Assembly: GCA_001936135.1 (NCBI GenBank)
Contig: CP012810.1
Coordinates: forward strand, 558,001 to 622,000
Source: Saccharomycopsis fibuligera x Saccharomycopsis cf. fibuligera
Taxonomy: Eukaryota > Ascomycota > Saccharomycetes > Ascoideales > Saccharomycopsidaceae
Reading direction: 5' to 3'
Length of the DNA: 64,000 nt
The position numbers and the translations under genes were made by a program. The notes under the pieces are model-generated. The model did not search any database and was not told the DNA's origin. It saw only the letters and a list, made by a program, of their open reading frames with translations. Below are positions 1 through 11,937 of this stretch, one piece after another. Within the stretch, counting starts at the first letter, position 1. The number at the start of each line of letters is the position of its first letter.

Positions 1-132
1 TTTCGTTTTTTTGCTGTTGATCCTTTCATTGCGCTTCTCGACTATATCAAAGAGCTCTTTGCTGTTATAAATCTGATCAAGATCAAACGCGGCTTCAAGA
101 CTCTCGATGTCCCTAGTGGCTTGTCTGTCCAT
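1..132 (-). CDS. Unidentified protein, N-terminal 44 codons only (runs off the window)
   Basis: An open frame on the minus strand starts with ATG at 132 and stays open to base 1, giving 44 residues that begin MDRQATRDIESLEAAFDLDQ. The peptide is charged and helical in character, with many Asp/Glu and Lys/Arg, as expected of a real cytosolic or nuclear protein N terminus. It is divergent from TRM8 and would share the 133-773 promoter region. I do not recognise the family; the visible part is too short. The rest lies outside the window. Confidence 0.6.
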   Translation of the reverse strand, partial: MDRQATRDIESLEAAFDLDQIYNSKELFDIVEKRNERINSKKTK

Positions 133-1724
<1,592 letters not shown>

Positions 1725-2566
1725 TAGCTGGCGGCTTTTAGGGATATTGCGACATGGTGGTAGAAGTGTTGGCGTATTTCCGCCATTTGATTCAAGTTTG
1801 TAAATTATGCATTTTGTTTTATTCTTTTTTCCTAAATTTTTGTTTTTCAATTCATTTGCTTTGTGATCTGTATCAATCGTTTTTGATAATTTCTTCTGTA
1901 CTTTTTCTAGCTCTCGGTGAGCTGTTGTAGTTTACTACCCCTCTTCCCCCTCCCCAAGTTCAATATTCCTGAGTTATAAATTTTTACTTCCCTACGCATT
2001 CATGATTTAAAAGCAAAAAGCAAGCATTCTCAGAAAGAAAATAAAATATGACAACAGGCTGCTGTCTTCTATTCTATTTTTATTCAAAAAATGTGTATCC
2101 GGTAATTAGACTAAAAACAGAAAAAATGAAAAATGAAAAATAGTAAGAAGCTTAAAACAAGTTGAATATCCAATAAAAAAAACCAGACAAGAAAAAAAAA
2201 AAATAAAAACTATACAATACAGAACTTAGAAAGTGAAAAAAACAAAAAAAAAACAAAAAAAAAAAAAAGGAGGCTAATCTAAACAAAACAAGAAAAACAA
2301 AGCACCGACAATGAAAGTTCCAAAAGTTAAAAAATTAATAATAGAAATAGTAGCAGAAGAGTTAAAAAAAAAAAAGGAATTTTTTTGATATAATTCGTTA
2401 GTTTTTGCAAAATGGGGACAATTCGATTATTTATAATAGTGAGCGTAATTCGTAGCGAGCTGTTTTTTTTTTTTTTTTTTTTTGTTTTTCTTATTGTTAT
2501 AATTTTTTTTTGTTGCTTTTTTGTTTTGTAATTCTTGATGTGTACCTTTGCACTTTAAGCTACTAT
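1725..2566. other. Convergent 3' intergenic region, AT-rich
   Basis: The 3' flanks of TRM8 and the sugar transporter meet here. The stretch is dominated by A- and T-runs (for example poly(A) near 2190-2270 and poly(T) at 2461-2483), suitable for bidirectional polyadenylation. I see no gene or structured element. Confidence 0.5.
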
Positions 2567-4822
2567 TTAACGATGATGTAGCTGCTGCAGTGAATGTATA
2601 CTGGATTGGTCGTCATCGTCATCAAAAGCTCTTGATCTGCTTGACCGAATATCAAAACTTGATACATCATCTCCATCGTATTCCACTTCTTCGCCATTTT
2701 CATTGATCCTCGTCCGTTTGCCGTTCTTATTGAAAACTTTACCCATGAAGTTGCTAACACTTTCACTACCACGACGAATTGATCCTTTAATACTACCGTT
2801 GACGGCTTGTCTTTGCTTGAATTTGAGTACTTCTTCCAATCCCGGGGGCTCCACATCTTCAGGCATGATCACGCTCGAACTTGATGGTCGGATACTGACG
2901 TTTGACGTTAGTGCATTTAGCGACTGAAATTCCAAGTTCGGTTGTTTGGAAAGACCCGGATCTCTTTGTAATGCTGCAGTGCTTACAAATGATTGCGACC
3001 CTCTCATTAATGATTCTTCATCATCATTTATGTTACCATTTCCATTGCCATTACCGTTACCATTATAGTACAGATTCTCGTCATGATTATTGTACAACCT
3101 GTCATTTTCATGAAGCGATTCTTCGCCACCATTGTTACCGCTACCAAACCCACCAAGGAAGGAGTCACTGTCATTGATTGGTGCATATGAGGAAGCATTA
3201 TCACCAAACACCGACGACGCACCATCGCCAAACACAGAATTCATGTCTTCCAAAGAAACCCCAGCGGTTTCTGGTAAGTAGAAAAATACAAAACAGAAAG
3301 ACAATAGACAAGAAGCAGCATGGATCAAGTACAATTTCCATCCAAGGGATTCTTGCAAAATCGGGGTCATTTCCCCTACAATAAAATTGGCAATCCAGTT
3401 ACAAGCAGTAGCGCACGAAGCCCCTAATGATCTAACACTCACTGGTAAGATTTCACTGGGGATAAACCAAGCCAACGGACCCCATGATGTACCAAAGCCA
3501 GGGCCATTAAATATAATAACGAGAATCACCACAATGAATGGCGTAGATGGAATATTAAGCCATATTATAAACGCAATACCGGCAAGTGAGAAAAACATGA
3601 TGGCCGCCCCCGTTAGCAAGATTGGTCGTCTACCATACTTGTCAACAATGAACCAAGGTAGGACTGTAGAGGCAACATAGATTAGTGAGTTGATACCAGT
3701 CATTAAAATTGCTTGTCTGCCTTTCCAACCAGCTTGCTCAAAGACTAGAGGAGCATAGTAAGAAATAACATTGATACCGTTGAACTGGGCAAACATCAAA
3801 CATAAACAACCAGTTATCACCCTGCGTTTGTATTTCCTCCACATGTAACCATACCCTTTTGTTTCACCATCGAGCCTATGTGTGAGTACGTCTTTCTTAA
3901 TGGCCTGGTATTCATCTTTGGCGTGCGATGCGTTTGTATCGCCTTTAGAGTGCAAATTAGCAATAACGATAATACCTTCCACGTCGTTATCTGAAGATAA
4001 AAGCCACCTAGGAGTTTCAACAATGATAAAAGAGCCCAAGTACAACATGGAGCCAATGATGCATTGAATAAACAATGGTATCCTCCAAGAGTAGTTGCTG
4101 GATAAGGCGGAGCAAACGTAATCGACCCATACTGATGAGGAATAACCAACAATGTTGCCAGTGAATTGAATGCATCCAAGTCTGCCTCTATTTTTTGGAG
4201 CAGAGACTTCAGATTGGTACACTGGAACGATAGTGCTCAATATGCCCACACCAATACCGCTGATTACTCTGCCAAAGACAAGATCTAACATTTTGCGAGC
4301 ACAAGTCTGAATAAGGCCGCCAATGATGAAGATCAAGGCGCCGTAGCGAATGGTTCTTCTTCTACCAATGACATCGCCAATCTTGCCGACGAGTAGTGAT
4401 GATAGCAAAGCACCAAGTTCGAGGATGGCAACCATAGTACCAATTTCTGCTCTGGAGGGGTTGTTGAAGTAAGCGATAAAGTGGGGGCCTGTCAAGATGC
4501 CGGACATGACACCTTGATCGTAGCCGAAAAGGAAGACCCTGTCATCAGGTTAGTAATCTTACTGATGAGAGAAAAGTAAAAGTCTTGCAATGATTGTACC
4601 AACGCGCAGCACAGCGTGGGCGACATTGGCGTGCTGAGGCGCTAATATCAATGGCGATCGAAAATCGACATAGTTAAATAATCAAAAACTTATCAAATCG
4701 GTAAGCCAATAAAACAATGGTAAAGAAACGTACCCCAAGGAGACAAACACGGAGGTGAAGTAAAGAAGCTTGTGGCCCGTGAGCACCGGCTTCCATTTCT
4801 GAAGCTCCTCCTCAGTCACCAT
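2567..4822 (-). CDS. MFS sugar transporter, two exons, with long C-terminal cytoplasmic tail
   Basis: Joining exon 1 (4822-4734) to exon 2 (4538-2567) gives a 686-residue major facilitator of the fungal sugar porter family. Exon 1 encodes the N terminus MVTEEELQKWKPVLTGHKLL and the start of helix 1; the junction restores LGVFLFGYDQGVMSG, a sugar-porter signature lost if the ATG at 4507 is used. Other family marks are GDVIGRRR (about residue 84), VETPRWLL (about 203), FNGINVISYY (about 282), DKYGRR (about 329) and PETAG (about 452). From about 460 to 686 the tail is hydrophilic and rich in Asn, Gly, Ser, Asp and Glu, unlike ordinary hexose carriers and somewhat like sensor-type or regulated permeases. 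It resembles Stl1/Candida HGT proteins, but substrate (hexose, glycerol or other polyol) cannot be read from sequence. A glucose-sensor role is possible but unproven. Confidence 0.88.
4539..4733 (-). other. Spliceosomal intron in the sugar transporter gene
   Basis: On the minus strand the donor is GTACGT (4733-4728), the branch site TACTAAC lies about 15 nt before the acceptor, and the intron ends in CAG at 4539. It is 195 nt long. Splicing after codon 29 plus two bases keeps the frame exactly and rebuilds a conserved helix-1 motif, which is strong support. Confidence 0.93.
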
Positions 4823-5147
4823 GTTAGAAAGTGTTGCTGTGGCGAGTTATGGAGTGTATTATATGCGAAAACGATTGAGTGGATGGGGGAAAACGCAGTA
4901 CTAAACAACAGGCAAGGAGGAAGAAGGAACAAATAAATAGTACAGAGAAAAAAAAAAAAAAAAAACATCCAAGCAGCAGCAGTAAAGCTTCCCAGTGAGT
5001 GATTGAGTGAGTGATAGCTACGCTAAGATAAATGAGCTGAATAAACACTAAGCGCTGTCTAACAGCAGCACACTGCGTTGTGCCACCGCTAGTGGCAGTG
5101 CTTTCGGGGGGCTTCCACCGCCTTCCGACCATCGCTATTGGAATATT

Positions 5148-5175
5148 CCCCAGCATTTCATGCGCTCTTCCCCAG
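5148..5175 (-). promoter_or_regulatory. Two Mig1-like CCCCAG (CTGGGG) sites
   Basis: CCCCAG occurs at 5148-5153 and 5170-5175, about two helical turns apart and roughly 330-350 bp upstream of the transporter start. On the minus strand they read CTGGGG, fitting the SYGGGG core bound by the Mig1 glucose repressor. The AT flank that Mig1 prefers is present for the first site and poor for the second. The assignment is an inference from motif and from the sugar-transporter context. Confidence 0.35.
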
Positions 5176-5217
5176 GCCGGGTATTCCCATTCTAAGCTTC
5201 TCGTGGTACCCGGCCTG
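5173..5217. repeat. Perfect 11-bp inverted repeat (CAGGCCGGGTA ... TACCCGGCCTG)
   Basis: The arms are 5173-5183 and 5207-5217, separated by 23 bp. They are GC-rich in an AT-rich promoter and carry CCGGG/CCCGG cores of the kind bound by dimeric zinc-cluster regulators. It could also extrude as a hairpin. Function is unknown. Confidence 0.75.
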
Positions 5218-5383
5218 ACAGACAATGCTGCCAGTGACATCATGGCGCAGTTTAGCGCTGCTGGTACTGTCCCTTTGGCGCTAGGCGGGCACCACCAAGA
5301 AAAAAATATGAGGGCATGTGACACAGCATGTGACACTTTCCCTGTTAGCGGTACTATGTCCAAATTGCAACCATCACCATTAT

Positions 5384-5468
5384 TTGATCTGATCTGATCT
5401 GGTTTGATTTGATCTGATCTGGTCTACTCTCCAAATAGAAGAAGCTGTGTGTGTGTGTGTGTGTGTGT
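5384..5468. repeat. GATCT-type repeats followed by a (TG)n microsatellite
   Basis: Tandem GATCT/TGATCTGG variants run from about 5384 to 5422, and an alternating TG tract follows at 5446-5468. These are simple repeats in the transporter promoter; length variation between strains is likely. Confidence 0.85.
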
Positions 5469-7363
5469 TGCCATAACGTTTTTGTGCTTGTCAAAAATCT
5501 CTTCCGACGGTTCACTGCAGAGCAATCGCAACGTTGATTGCAGAGTGACCTTTGATATAATTAAAGCAGCAGATTGCGGTTGTGGTTTCATAATGACCCT
5601 CCAGCTACTCAAAATACAGAATATACGTCACCGGGCAGTAGTGTTTGCAGCTGAGAGTGTTTGGAATATTTCTATAATAGCCGGCTGACATATTTTTGAC
5701 TGTGTTTGTTGTATAACCGCTGCCCATAGCGCAAACAGTTCATGCCGGAACACAAACACGAGGCTGGCGCTTTGACATGATTTCATTGTCACGTTTACTG
5801 TTAGCATCCCCTCCAAACACCAGACGTCGCAAGCGTTGAGGAGATGCAGACTATGCATGCTTTTAGCTGGGACTGTCACTGGGGATGATATCCTAAACTG
5901 CTTTGCAAAAGGGTAGTGACGGTAGTAGTGTGCTACTGCCCTGCCAGTGCTGATCGTTTTTTGATGTTAAAAGAGAGAGGGTTGTCTTGGCGGTAGATTT
6001 TAGCTGTATTCCTACCTGTGGGCCTGTTTGGTACACCTCCTACTGTTATGGTGATTGCTCAAACGACCGTGTCGATGGTTCATGTACCGCTGCCACGGAA
6101 TGATAGAAACGTAAACAGAAACACCAAAACAAAAAAAGTTATGGACAAAAAGATCTGCGGCATAGTTATAAGAGCCGCTCAATTGAAACATTTCTGCATG
6201 TTTCGGTAACCGCCACGCATCAACAATTATTAGTACCGCGCGGATACTAATCAATATTGCAATTGGCCTGGACATACTATATGGCTAACAATTCGCCTCT
6301 ATAGAATAGCAATAGCAAGTATTTACTAAGATTGGTTTTGAAGTCTTTTGCTTTGCCGTTTTTTTTTTTTCTTTTTTTTTTTTTTCAGGTGAACTTATGA
6401 TAAGTCTTATTGTGTGATGCGTGATGTCCGGTTTGCCTTACCGGATTACTTGCCTGTTGAGTAGATTTAACTACTGCTGATCAACCATTGTTAGCTTTCT
6501 CTTTTAGGAAACACAAAGCTTTGTATTCGGATAGTCTTTTTCAAATTTTTTTTTTATTTTTTTTTTTTTTACCAAAAATTTGACTTTCCAGGCTTTTCTC
6601 TCACCGATCGCTGAAAATAGCAGCAATGAAACATTCTCAGATTCAACACCACCAATTCAAACTAGATACGGCTTTGTCTGGTCACAAAAAGCCATTCTCG
6701 CCAGTAACTTAAAACTAAAGTATTTTCTTCCTTGTATAAATTGTTCTTTTTTCTTTTCTGTAATTTTGTAAAATTGCTGTTTGCCTACTTATTTTGAAAC
6801 GCAGTGTGGTGCTTTGCTGACTTTTTGAGACAAATCCGCACCGCACCTACTGTCTAAGATTTGTTCGCAACAACAACAAAAACAACAAACAACAGCAAAA
6901 TTACTGGAATTACTATTGATTTTTTTCTCCCTTATTCATTCTTTTTCTTTTCAAGATTTATCCTTGTCTTGCCAATATATTTTCCTTCTTTGGCACTTCC
7001 TTCTTTTTTTTTTTTTTTTTTTTTTTTTGTGCCAATTCCGTGAATATCATTGTTCGCTTAGCGCTTTTTCATATAACATCCGCACGCAGCTACACAGTCC
7101 CTGTTTTGCCATATTAGATTCCCTACAGATCCAACGATCCAACGATCCATACATACATTGAACATCTCAATATTCCTTGCAATATCTCAGAATAACGAGA
7201 CACCCAAGAGTAAAAGGCCAACAAACAAGCAGACAAGGAATTTTCCCCCCACCCTGATTTCCACGTTATTGTTTACTATACTTCATACTATTCTGTATCT
7301 GCCTTCCTAAACAACAACAACAACAAAAAAAAAAAAAAAAAAAAACGAAGAAAAAACACGAGC

Positions 7364-7408
7364 ATGAAAAATGATCTCCTACAAACCGTCAATCACTTCC
7401 CATGCTAA
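7364..7408 (+). promoter_or_regulatory. uORF overlapping the start codon of the 7371 gene
   Basis: An ATG at 7364 lies 7 nt before the main ATG and opens a different frame of 14 codons ending in TAA at 7406-7408, inside the main coding sequence. If the transcript includes it, scanning ribosomes starting there would bypass the main start, lowering expression. Both ATGs have A-rich contexts. Confidence 0.45.
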
Positions 7409-9476
7409 CACAGACTCCAATTCCAACAGCCAGGCAAAAAGTACAGCCACTAGCTCGTCTCCTTCTGCTAGCAATGATAACGGTACCAATATTGTCAATA
7501 CTTTTTCTTCCTCTGGCCCTCACATAGAAACCGACGTTCTTACTGCTGCTCCTGCCGCATCTGGCAAAAAAGTAGTCAAGTTCAAATCAGTAGAAGACTT
7601 CAAACGCAGAAATCGTCAATTAGCTAAAATTCAGCAACAAGAACAAGAACAACAGCAAAAGCAAAAGCAAAAGCAACGGCTCCAAAGCTCATCAATGGAA
7701 AGTATTCACCGGACTACTAGCAACGGGAGCCATGGTCCAGGCCACAGCAGTAAAGGTGTTGCAGCAACACCAACACCATTTGCTCACAGTAACAACTCAA
7801 CCACTACGATAATTTTCCCAAAACAGAGAAGAACGACTTCGATTAACTTATATGCTCGCAAGTCGATTATTTCAACTGCTAGCAGCGTCACTAGCGCCGC
7901 CACAACCACTGCGACTCAGGGAACCCATTACGGTAGTTTGAATAACATCAACATCAATAGCAGCAACAATGCCAATAAGCGTCTTAGCTCATATAGTGGG
8001 TATTCTGTGGCCAGTAGCACCCTCAATGATAGTAGCAGTTATGGCTTAAGTTACGGCCATGGACATCAACATAATGATGGTGAGACGCCGCCATTGCCAA
8101 TGGGAAATGTATTGGATAGTATTGATGGCAGTGGCAGTGGCAGTAATGGAGGATTCCGCCCGTTGGGGTTGGGATTCGGTACCAGAAGATTTAGCGCTGT
8201 TAGTGTTACTGGTTCAGATAGTAATTCTAGCAGCGGTAATAGCAACGGCATCTTCAATGCTAAATTGTCATCATCATCATCATCATCATCATCGCATTTG
8301 CAAAGCCAGTGGCAAGGGAAAGGACAAGATCACGCCGCCGCAGGTAGCAGCGGCAGCAGCAGCGGCAGCAATGATAACACTAACAAAAAATCAGCCGGTA
8401 AAGCCAATGTCAACGCCAGCACCAACACCAACACAGACACTGCTAGGGCCAACACATCCAGCACAACTACAAGTAACTTCACCATTAGCAGTAACAGTAA
8501 CAGTAACAGTAACAGCAGTAGCAGCTCCAGAGTGCCGCCACCGCCACCAATTATTACAATCACGAACTCTTCCAATAATTCAACCAAGCCTTATAATTTT
8601 ACTACTAGTAATACCAACCTCTTTAGCAAAAACCAGTATAGCAATCCTAATTTCTCCACATCTACTTCTTCACTACCAGTGATCCTCGACGAATTAACTA
8701 CAACGTCATCATCGCCGCCATCTCCTGGGTCACCAACTTCAACTACATCCACCATTGGTCCTCACAATCAATGCAATGGTAATGACAATAGAAACAGGAT
8801 CAGCAGTCGCAGCAAAAGAACATCATTGTACCAAAAAAGAAGTTCTGGTGGTACGTATATTTACGGCAGTGGTGCACCACTAAGACGTAGCGGTACTACC
8901 TCGTCTTCAACCACTGCGGCAACTACAACTGCCAATGCCAGTGTCAATGCCAACGGAGCTGGCGCTAATAATAACAAAGATAGAATTGGAAGAAGAATCG
9001 CAACGAGTCGCAGTGCGGCCCAGGTTAAAGAAACCGCTGCTGCGCTGGCAGCTGCTAAGGGACACACTAGTAGCCATAGCGGTAGTGATGATAAGGAAAA
9101 CAGTACAGTAGCAAGCAAGGGCAACAATGTCACCACCAGATCACGTACTGCCGCGGCCACTGGTGCTGTTGGTGGTGCCACCACCAATTATCGCAGTATC
9201 AGAGGCACCAATGATCCACCAAATGTAAAATACGAACGTATTACAAACTCATTGATCAAAATGTATGATAATTTGCAATCGACAAACCAAAGCAAAGCAC
9301 AATTGATCGAAAAGCTTCAGCAGCTTAAATCTCAAAATGCTAAGAATCATGAAAAACTTGAAGGGTTGCTTTCTAAGATTAAGCAAGTGGAAAACAATTT
9401 TGAGATTTATGATTCCAAAGTGGAGAATGATTGCACGTTAATTATGATTTGTATGTGTTTGATAAAGAATATTTAA
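7371..9476 (+). CDS. Large Ser/Asn/Thr-rich protein with C-terminal coiled coil, function unknown
   Basis: This 701-residue frame is mostly low complexity: runs of Ser, Asn, Thr, Ala and Gly, a Gln/Lys-rich stretch around residues 85-102, and a poly-Ser run encoded by TCA repeats near 8268-8294. Two parts look ordered. Near residues 67-84 there is a basic VVKFKSVEDFKRRNRQLAKI segment. The last 80 residues (from NVKYERITNSLIKMYDNL) form a predicted coiled coil, EKLQQLKSQNAKNHEKLEGLL, ending in the odd hydrophobic tail LIMICMCLIKNI. Basic RRS/RRT patches and scattered SP/TP sites suggest a phosphorylated scaffold or cytoskeletal protein, but I do not recognise the family. The length, absence of stops and non-random ends make a real gene likely. 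The start follows an A-rich leader. Confidence 0.75.
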   Translation: MISYKPSITSHANTDSNSNSQAKSTATSSSPSASNDNGTNIVNTFSSSGPHIETDVLTAAPAASGKKVVKFKSVEDFKRRNRQLAKIQQQEQEQQQKQKQKQRLQSSSMESIHRTTSNGSHGPGHSSKGVAATPTPFAHSNNSTTTIIFPKQRRTTSINLYARKSIISTASSVTSAATTTATQGTHYGSLNNININSSNNANKRLSSYSGYSVASSTLNDSSSYGLSYGHGHQHNDGETPPLPMGNVLDSIDGSGSGSNGGFRPLGLGFGTRRFSAVSVTGSDSNSSSGNSNGIFNAKLSSSSSSSSSHLQSQWQGKGQDHAAAGSSGSSSGSNDNTNKKSAGKANVNASTNTNTDTARANTSSTTTSNFTISSNSNSNSNSSSSSRVPPPPPIITITNSSNNSTKPYNFTTSNTNLFSKNQYSNPNFSTSTSSLPVILDELTTTSSSPPSPGSPTSTTSTIGPHNQCNGNDNRNRISSRSKRTSLYQKRSSGGTYIYGSGAPLRRSGTTSSSTTAATTTANASVNANGAGANNNKDRIGRRIATSRSAAQVKETAAALAAAKGHTSSHSGSDDKENSTVASKGNNVTTRSRTAAATGAVGGATTNYRSIRGTNDPPNVKYERITNSLIKMYDNLQSTNQSKAQLIEKLQQLKSQNAKNHEKLEGLLSKIKQVENNFEIYDSKVENDCTLIMICMCLIKNI
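8268..8294 (+). repeat. (TCA)n trinucleotide repeat encoding poly-Ser
   Basis: Tandem TCA codons lie within the Ser/Asn-rich gene, next to many AGC/AGT Ser codons. It is a likely site of length polymorphism in the protein. Confidence 0.8.
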
Positions 9477-9787
9477 GTTTTTTGTTTGTTGTTTTTTTTT
9501 CCTTTTCTTTTCTTTTCTATAAAGATTCATTCATGGTTTTGTTCATACAGTGATATTAAGACCGTACTATAGCAATGGCTTTACCTGTTAGGCGTTTACG
9601 TTTAGGCTTGAACATTTCGATCGCCATAGTGCTGCAACTAATTATGTTATAACAATATACGAGACGAAAGCTTTTATTCATTTATTTACTTTACTTCACT
9701 TTTTGTTGTTGTTGGTGTTTTAACAACCAATCATGAATGAACACGCACATGTTCATAACCAATACGGCCTTAAGTTCAGAATCTGAT

Positions 9788-9829
9788 CCAAATCCAAATC
9801 CAAATCCAAATCCAAATCCAAATCCAAAT
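9788..9829. repeat. (CCAAAT)7 hexanucleotide repeat
   Basis: Seven perfect CCAAAT units are followed by a degenerate CCGAAT. The repeat is noncoding as far as I can tell; the Phe/Gly frame on the other strand is a by-product. Confidence 0.9.
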
Positions 9830-10060
9830 CCGAATTCAGACCTAAACCCAGATTTATGAACTCCGGATATATCCACGAGATATGGAAATAAAGGCAAAAA
9901 AGTGAAAAAGAGCTATAGAAAACAGACTTTCCATGATATACCGCATACTATAAAAGATAAAGTTTGGATAAAAGAAAAAACGAGGCCGCATCACACAACG
10001 TACGGTTAGTACATTAGGCGATTGTGCGCACATAACGCATGGCCCTGCAATCGAGTGTCC

Positions 10061-10076
10061 AGCAGAGCGCTCTGCT
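10061..10076. repeat. 16-bp perfect palindrome AGCAGAGC/GCTCTGCT
   Basis: The two 8-bp halves are exact reverse complements with no spacer. It lies about 1.9 kb upstream of the GCN4 leader in otherwise unremarkable DNA. It could be a dimeric factor site; function unknown. Confidence 0.8.
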
Positions 10077-11451
10077 AAATATTCACAGCCAGTCAGTTTA
10101 CGTTGTTGCAAGTATTGTGAAACTTTATCAGCTTGCGAGATTTAACTGAAGCTATCAGCATGCAGTGTAATTGAAATACTGATATCAATAACATTAATGG
10201 TAATAATAATATTTACTGCTGGCTATTAACGGCAGGAACACTAAAAGTTCAATAGAAAATTTTATGCTGAAAAAAAATTTTTTTTTTCTTCTACCTCATT
10301 TTTTCTTTTTTTATTTATTTTTATTTTCAATAGTAGGATTGGCGCTAGCGCTAGTGCTGCTAGTGTGGAATACTGTGCGCTAGTGTCCCCGTTAACCATA
10401 GTTACGCCAGTATAAGCGATGTTTTCGCTGGCGGAAACTTACCGTTTGGCCCAACTAAGTCAGCCCAACATCAACAGTTGGTACTTTGTGGCTTTTGTAA
10501 CTTTAGTTCATATCTAAGGTTTGTCTTATTCTCTATATTGCTCGTTTGCTGTATTCGCTTTGGTGAGTTTCAATTAAACCATATTCCAGTTGTTCTGGAC
10601 AAGGTTTTTCTTTTCGATGAGTTCATACATTTTCTAATTCAAAATAGTCACTGTTATGATTAGTTAGTTAATTACCAGTTATCTGATCTGACTCGTGTAT
10701 GGGTGCGACCAGTGGTGAGGCAGTAACCAAAACCATAATAATTGAAAATAATAATGATGATGATGATTATTATTGTTATTTCAGGTATGCATGTACAGAC
10801 AGGCAGACAGGCAGACAGATAGACAAGCGAGGCAAATGGTAAACAAACTCCCTCGAGGATCCCAGGATCTCCCAATCGATCAGCGTCCTCCAATCACCAC
10901 GATTATCACCACACTAAAAATGTCAATTCAACGGCAATCGCATTGAAGAAGAATTTGCTAACTGAGGTAGATTAAGTGTTCCATTGTCCATAGCCGTTAT
11001 TCTAAAGCGAATCTAGTGCACTAACCGCTACACCTTTCAAGTAGACTGAACTCGAAGGGGAAGGGGCTGTAGAGAGTTAAGCGCCCATGTCTGCAGCGTT
11101 ACCCTTGTATGATTGATTTCCAATCACAGGCGCACCGCACAGCCAAAGCTTTACCTCGTATGTTTTGCTGTTAGCGCCAAATAAATTTCCCTCAACGAGT
11201 GACTGCCTGCATTTTCTGCTGGACGCTCCGGTTTCGCTGTTCGTAAAATCGAGACACCCGCATGGCCAAATCAGGTGCGGTGGCACAATTGCGGTGTGGC
11301 GTTGAGTAGTTAGAGCCCGCACAGGTCAGGTGCGATAATATATTGTTTGCAACTACGGGAGACCGAAAGCAGTGCGTAGTGAAGCGTCCAGACCAGCCAA
11401 AGCAGTGTTCACTGGCCACTAAAAGGACGCCAGCTGGTCCTCTAGTGCAGA

Positions 11452-11547
11452 AACTGGCTTCAGCTGGCTTCGGCAGGCTTCGGCTGGCTTAAGCACTAGC
11501 AGCTACAAGCAGGCAGCAACAGCCCTGAGCAGGCGGCAACAGCCCCA
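11452..11547. repeat. 10-bp (CTGGCTTCGG-like) and 20-bp direct repeats
   Basis: Four 10-bp units related to GCTGGCTTCG run from 11452 to 11491. They are followed by two 20-bp units (11508-11527 and 11528-11547) that differ at three positions and share the core GGCAACAGCCC. This is a GC-rich minisatellite-like block upstream of GCN4. Confidence 0.75.
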
Positions 11548-11937
11548 AGCAGTACCAGGCTGCGCTGCACAGAACAGGACCACAATTATCACTGCGCTAT
11601 CATTGGCTGGAGCGGAATTCAGTGCATTTCCAGGCACCACGACGCACACTAGTACTCGGGCTGCAGCAAAACGTATTGTGTGCTGTAGTGAGACAAGCAA
11701 TTACCGCAGATGAAAGAGCGAAAAATTTTTCACTTCAGCCATTTTTACAACAATGCAGCTTGCTATGACTGATTCAGTTAACTATGCAAATATATATACT
11801 GCTACACATCTCCCACACATGAACAGCTTCTATCAATTATAGGTTTTCTTTTTTCTCTTTCCCCAGACCTCAACCACCCAAGCTACTTCTACTACACATA
11901 CAAGATTATTATTTTACTTAAAGTTATCCGAGCCAAA

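Larger units (their letters stand above)
4823..7370. promoter_or_regulatory. Long divergent promoter region (transporter / Ser-Asn-rich gene)
   Basis: This 2.5 kb stretch has no supportable gene. It is unusually rich in structure: a GC-rich segment at about 5050-5300 with paired CCCCAG cores and an 11-bp inverted repeat, GATCT-type and TG repeats at 5384-5468, and T tracts at about 6361-6385, 6547-6570 and 7002-7028. Short open frames here show no family resemblance. The length suggests complex regulation of one or both flanking genes. Confidence 0.5.

Noticed and set aside
8059-9187. Several ORFs of 60-207 codons overlapping the Ser/Asn-rich gene
   Set aside because: They are alternative-frame shadows of repeated codons and lack start context or family similarity.
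10975-11035. A tRNA-like segment on the minus strand (GGTGTAGCGGTTAGTGC near 11005-11035)
   Set aside because: It resembles an A box/D arm, but I can form no anticodon stem-loop, and no B box follows. Chance similarity or a very old relic.
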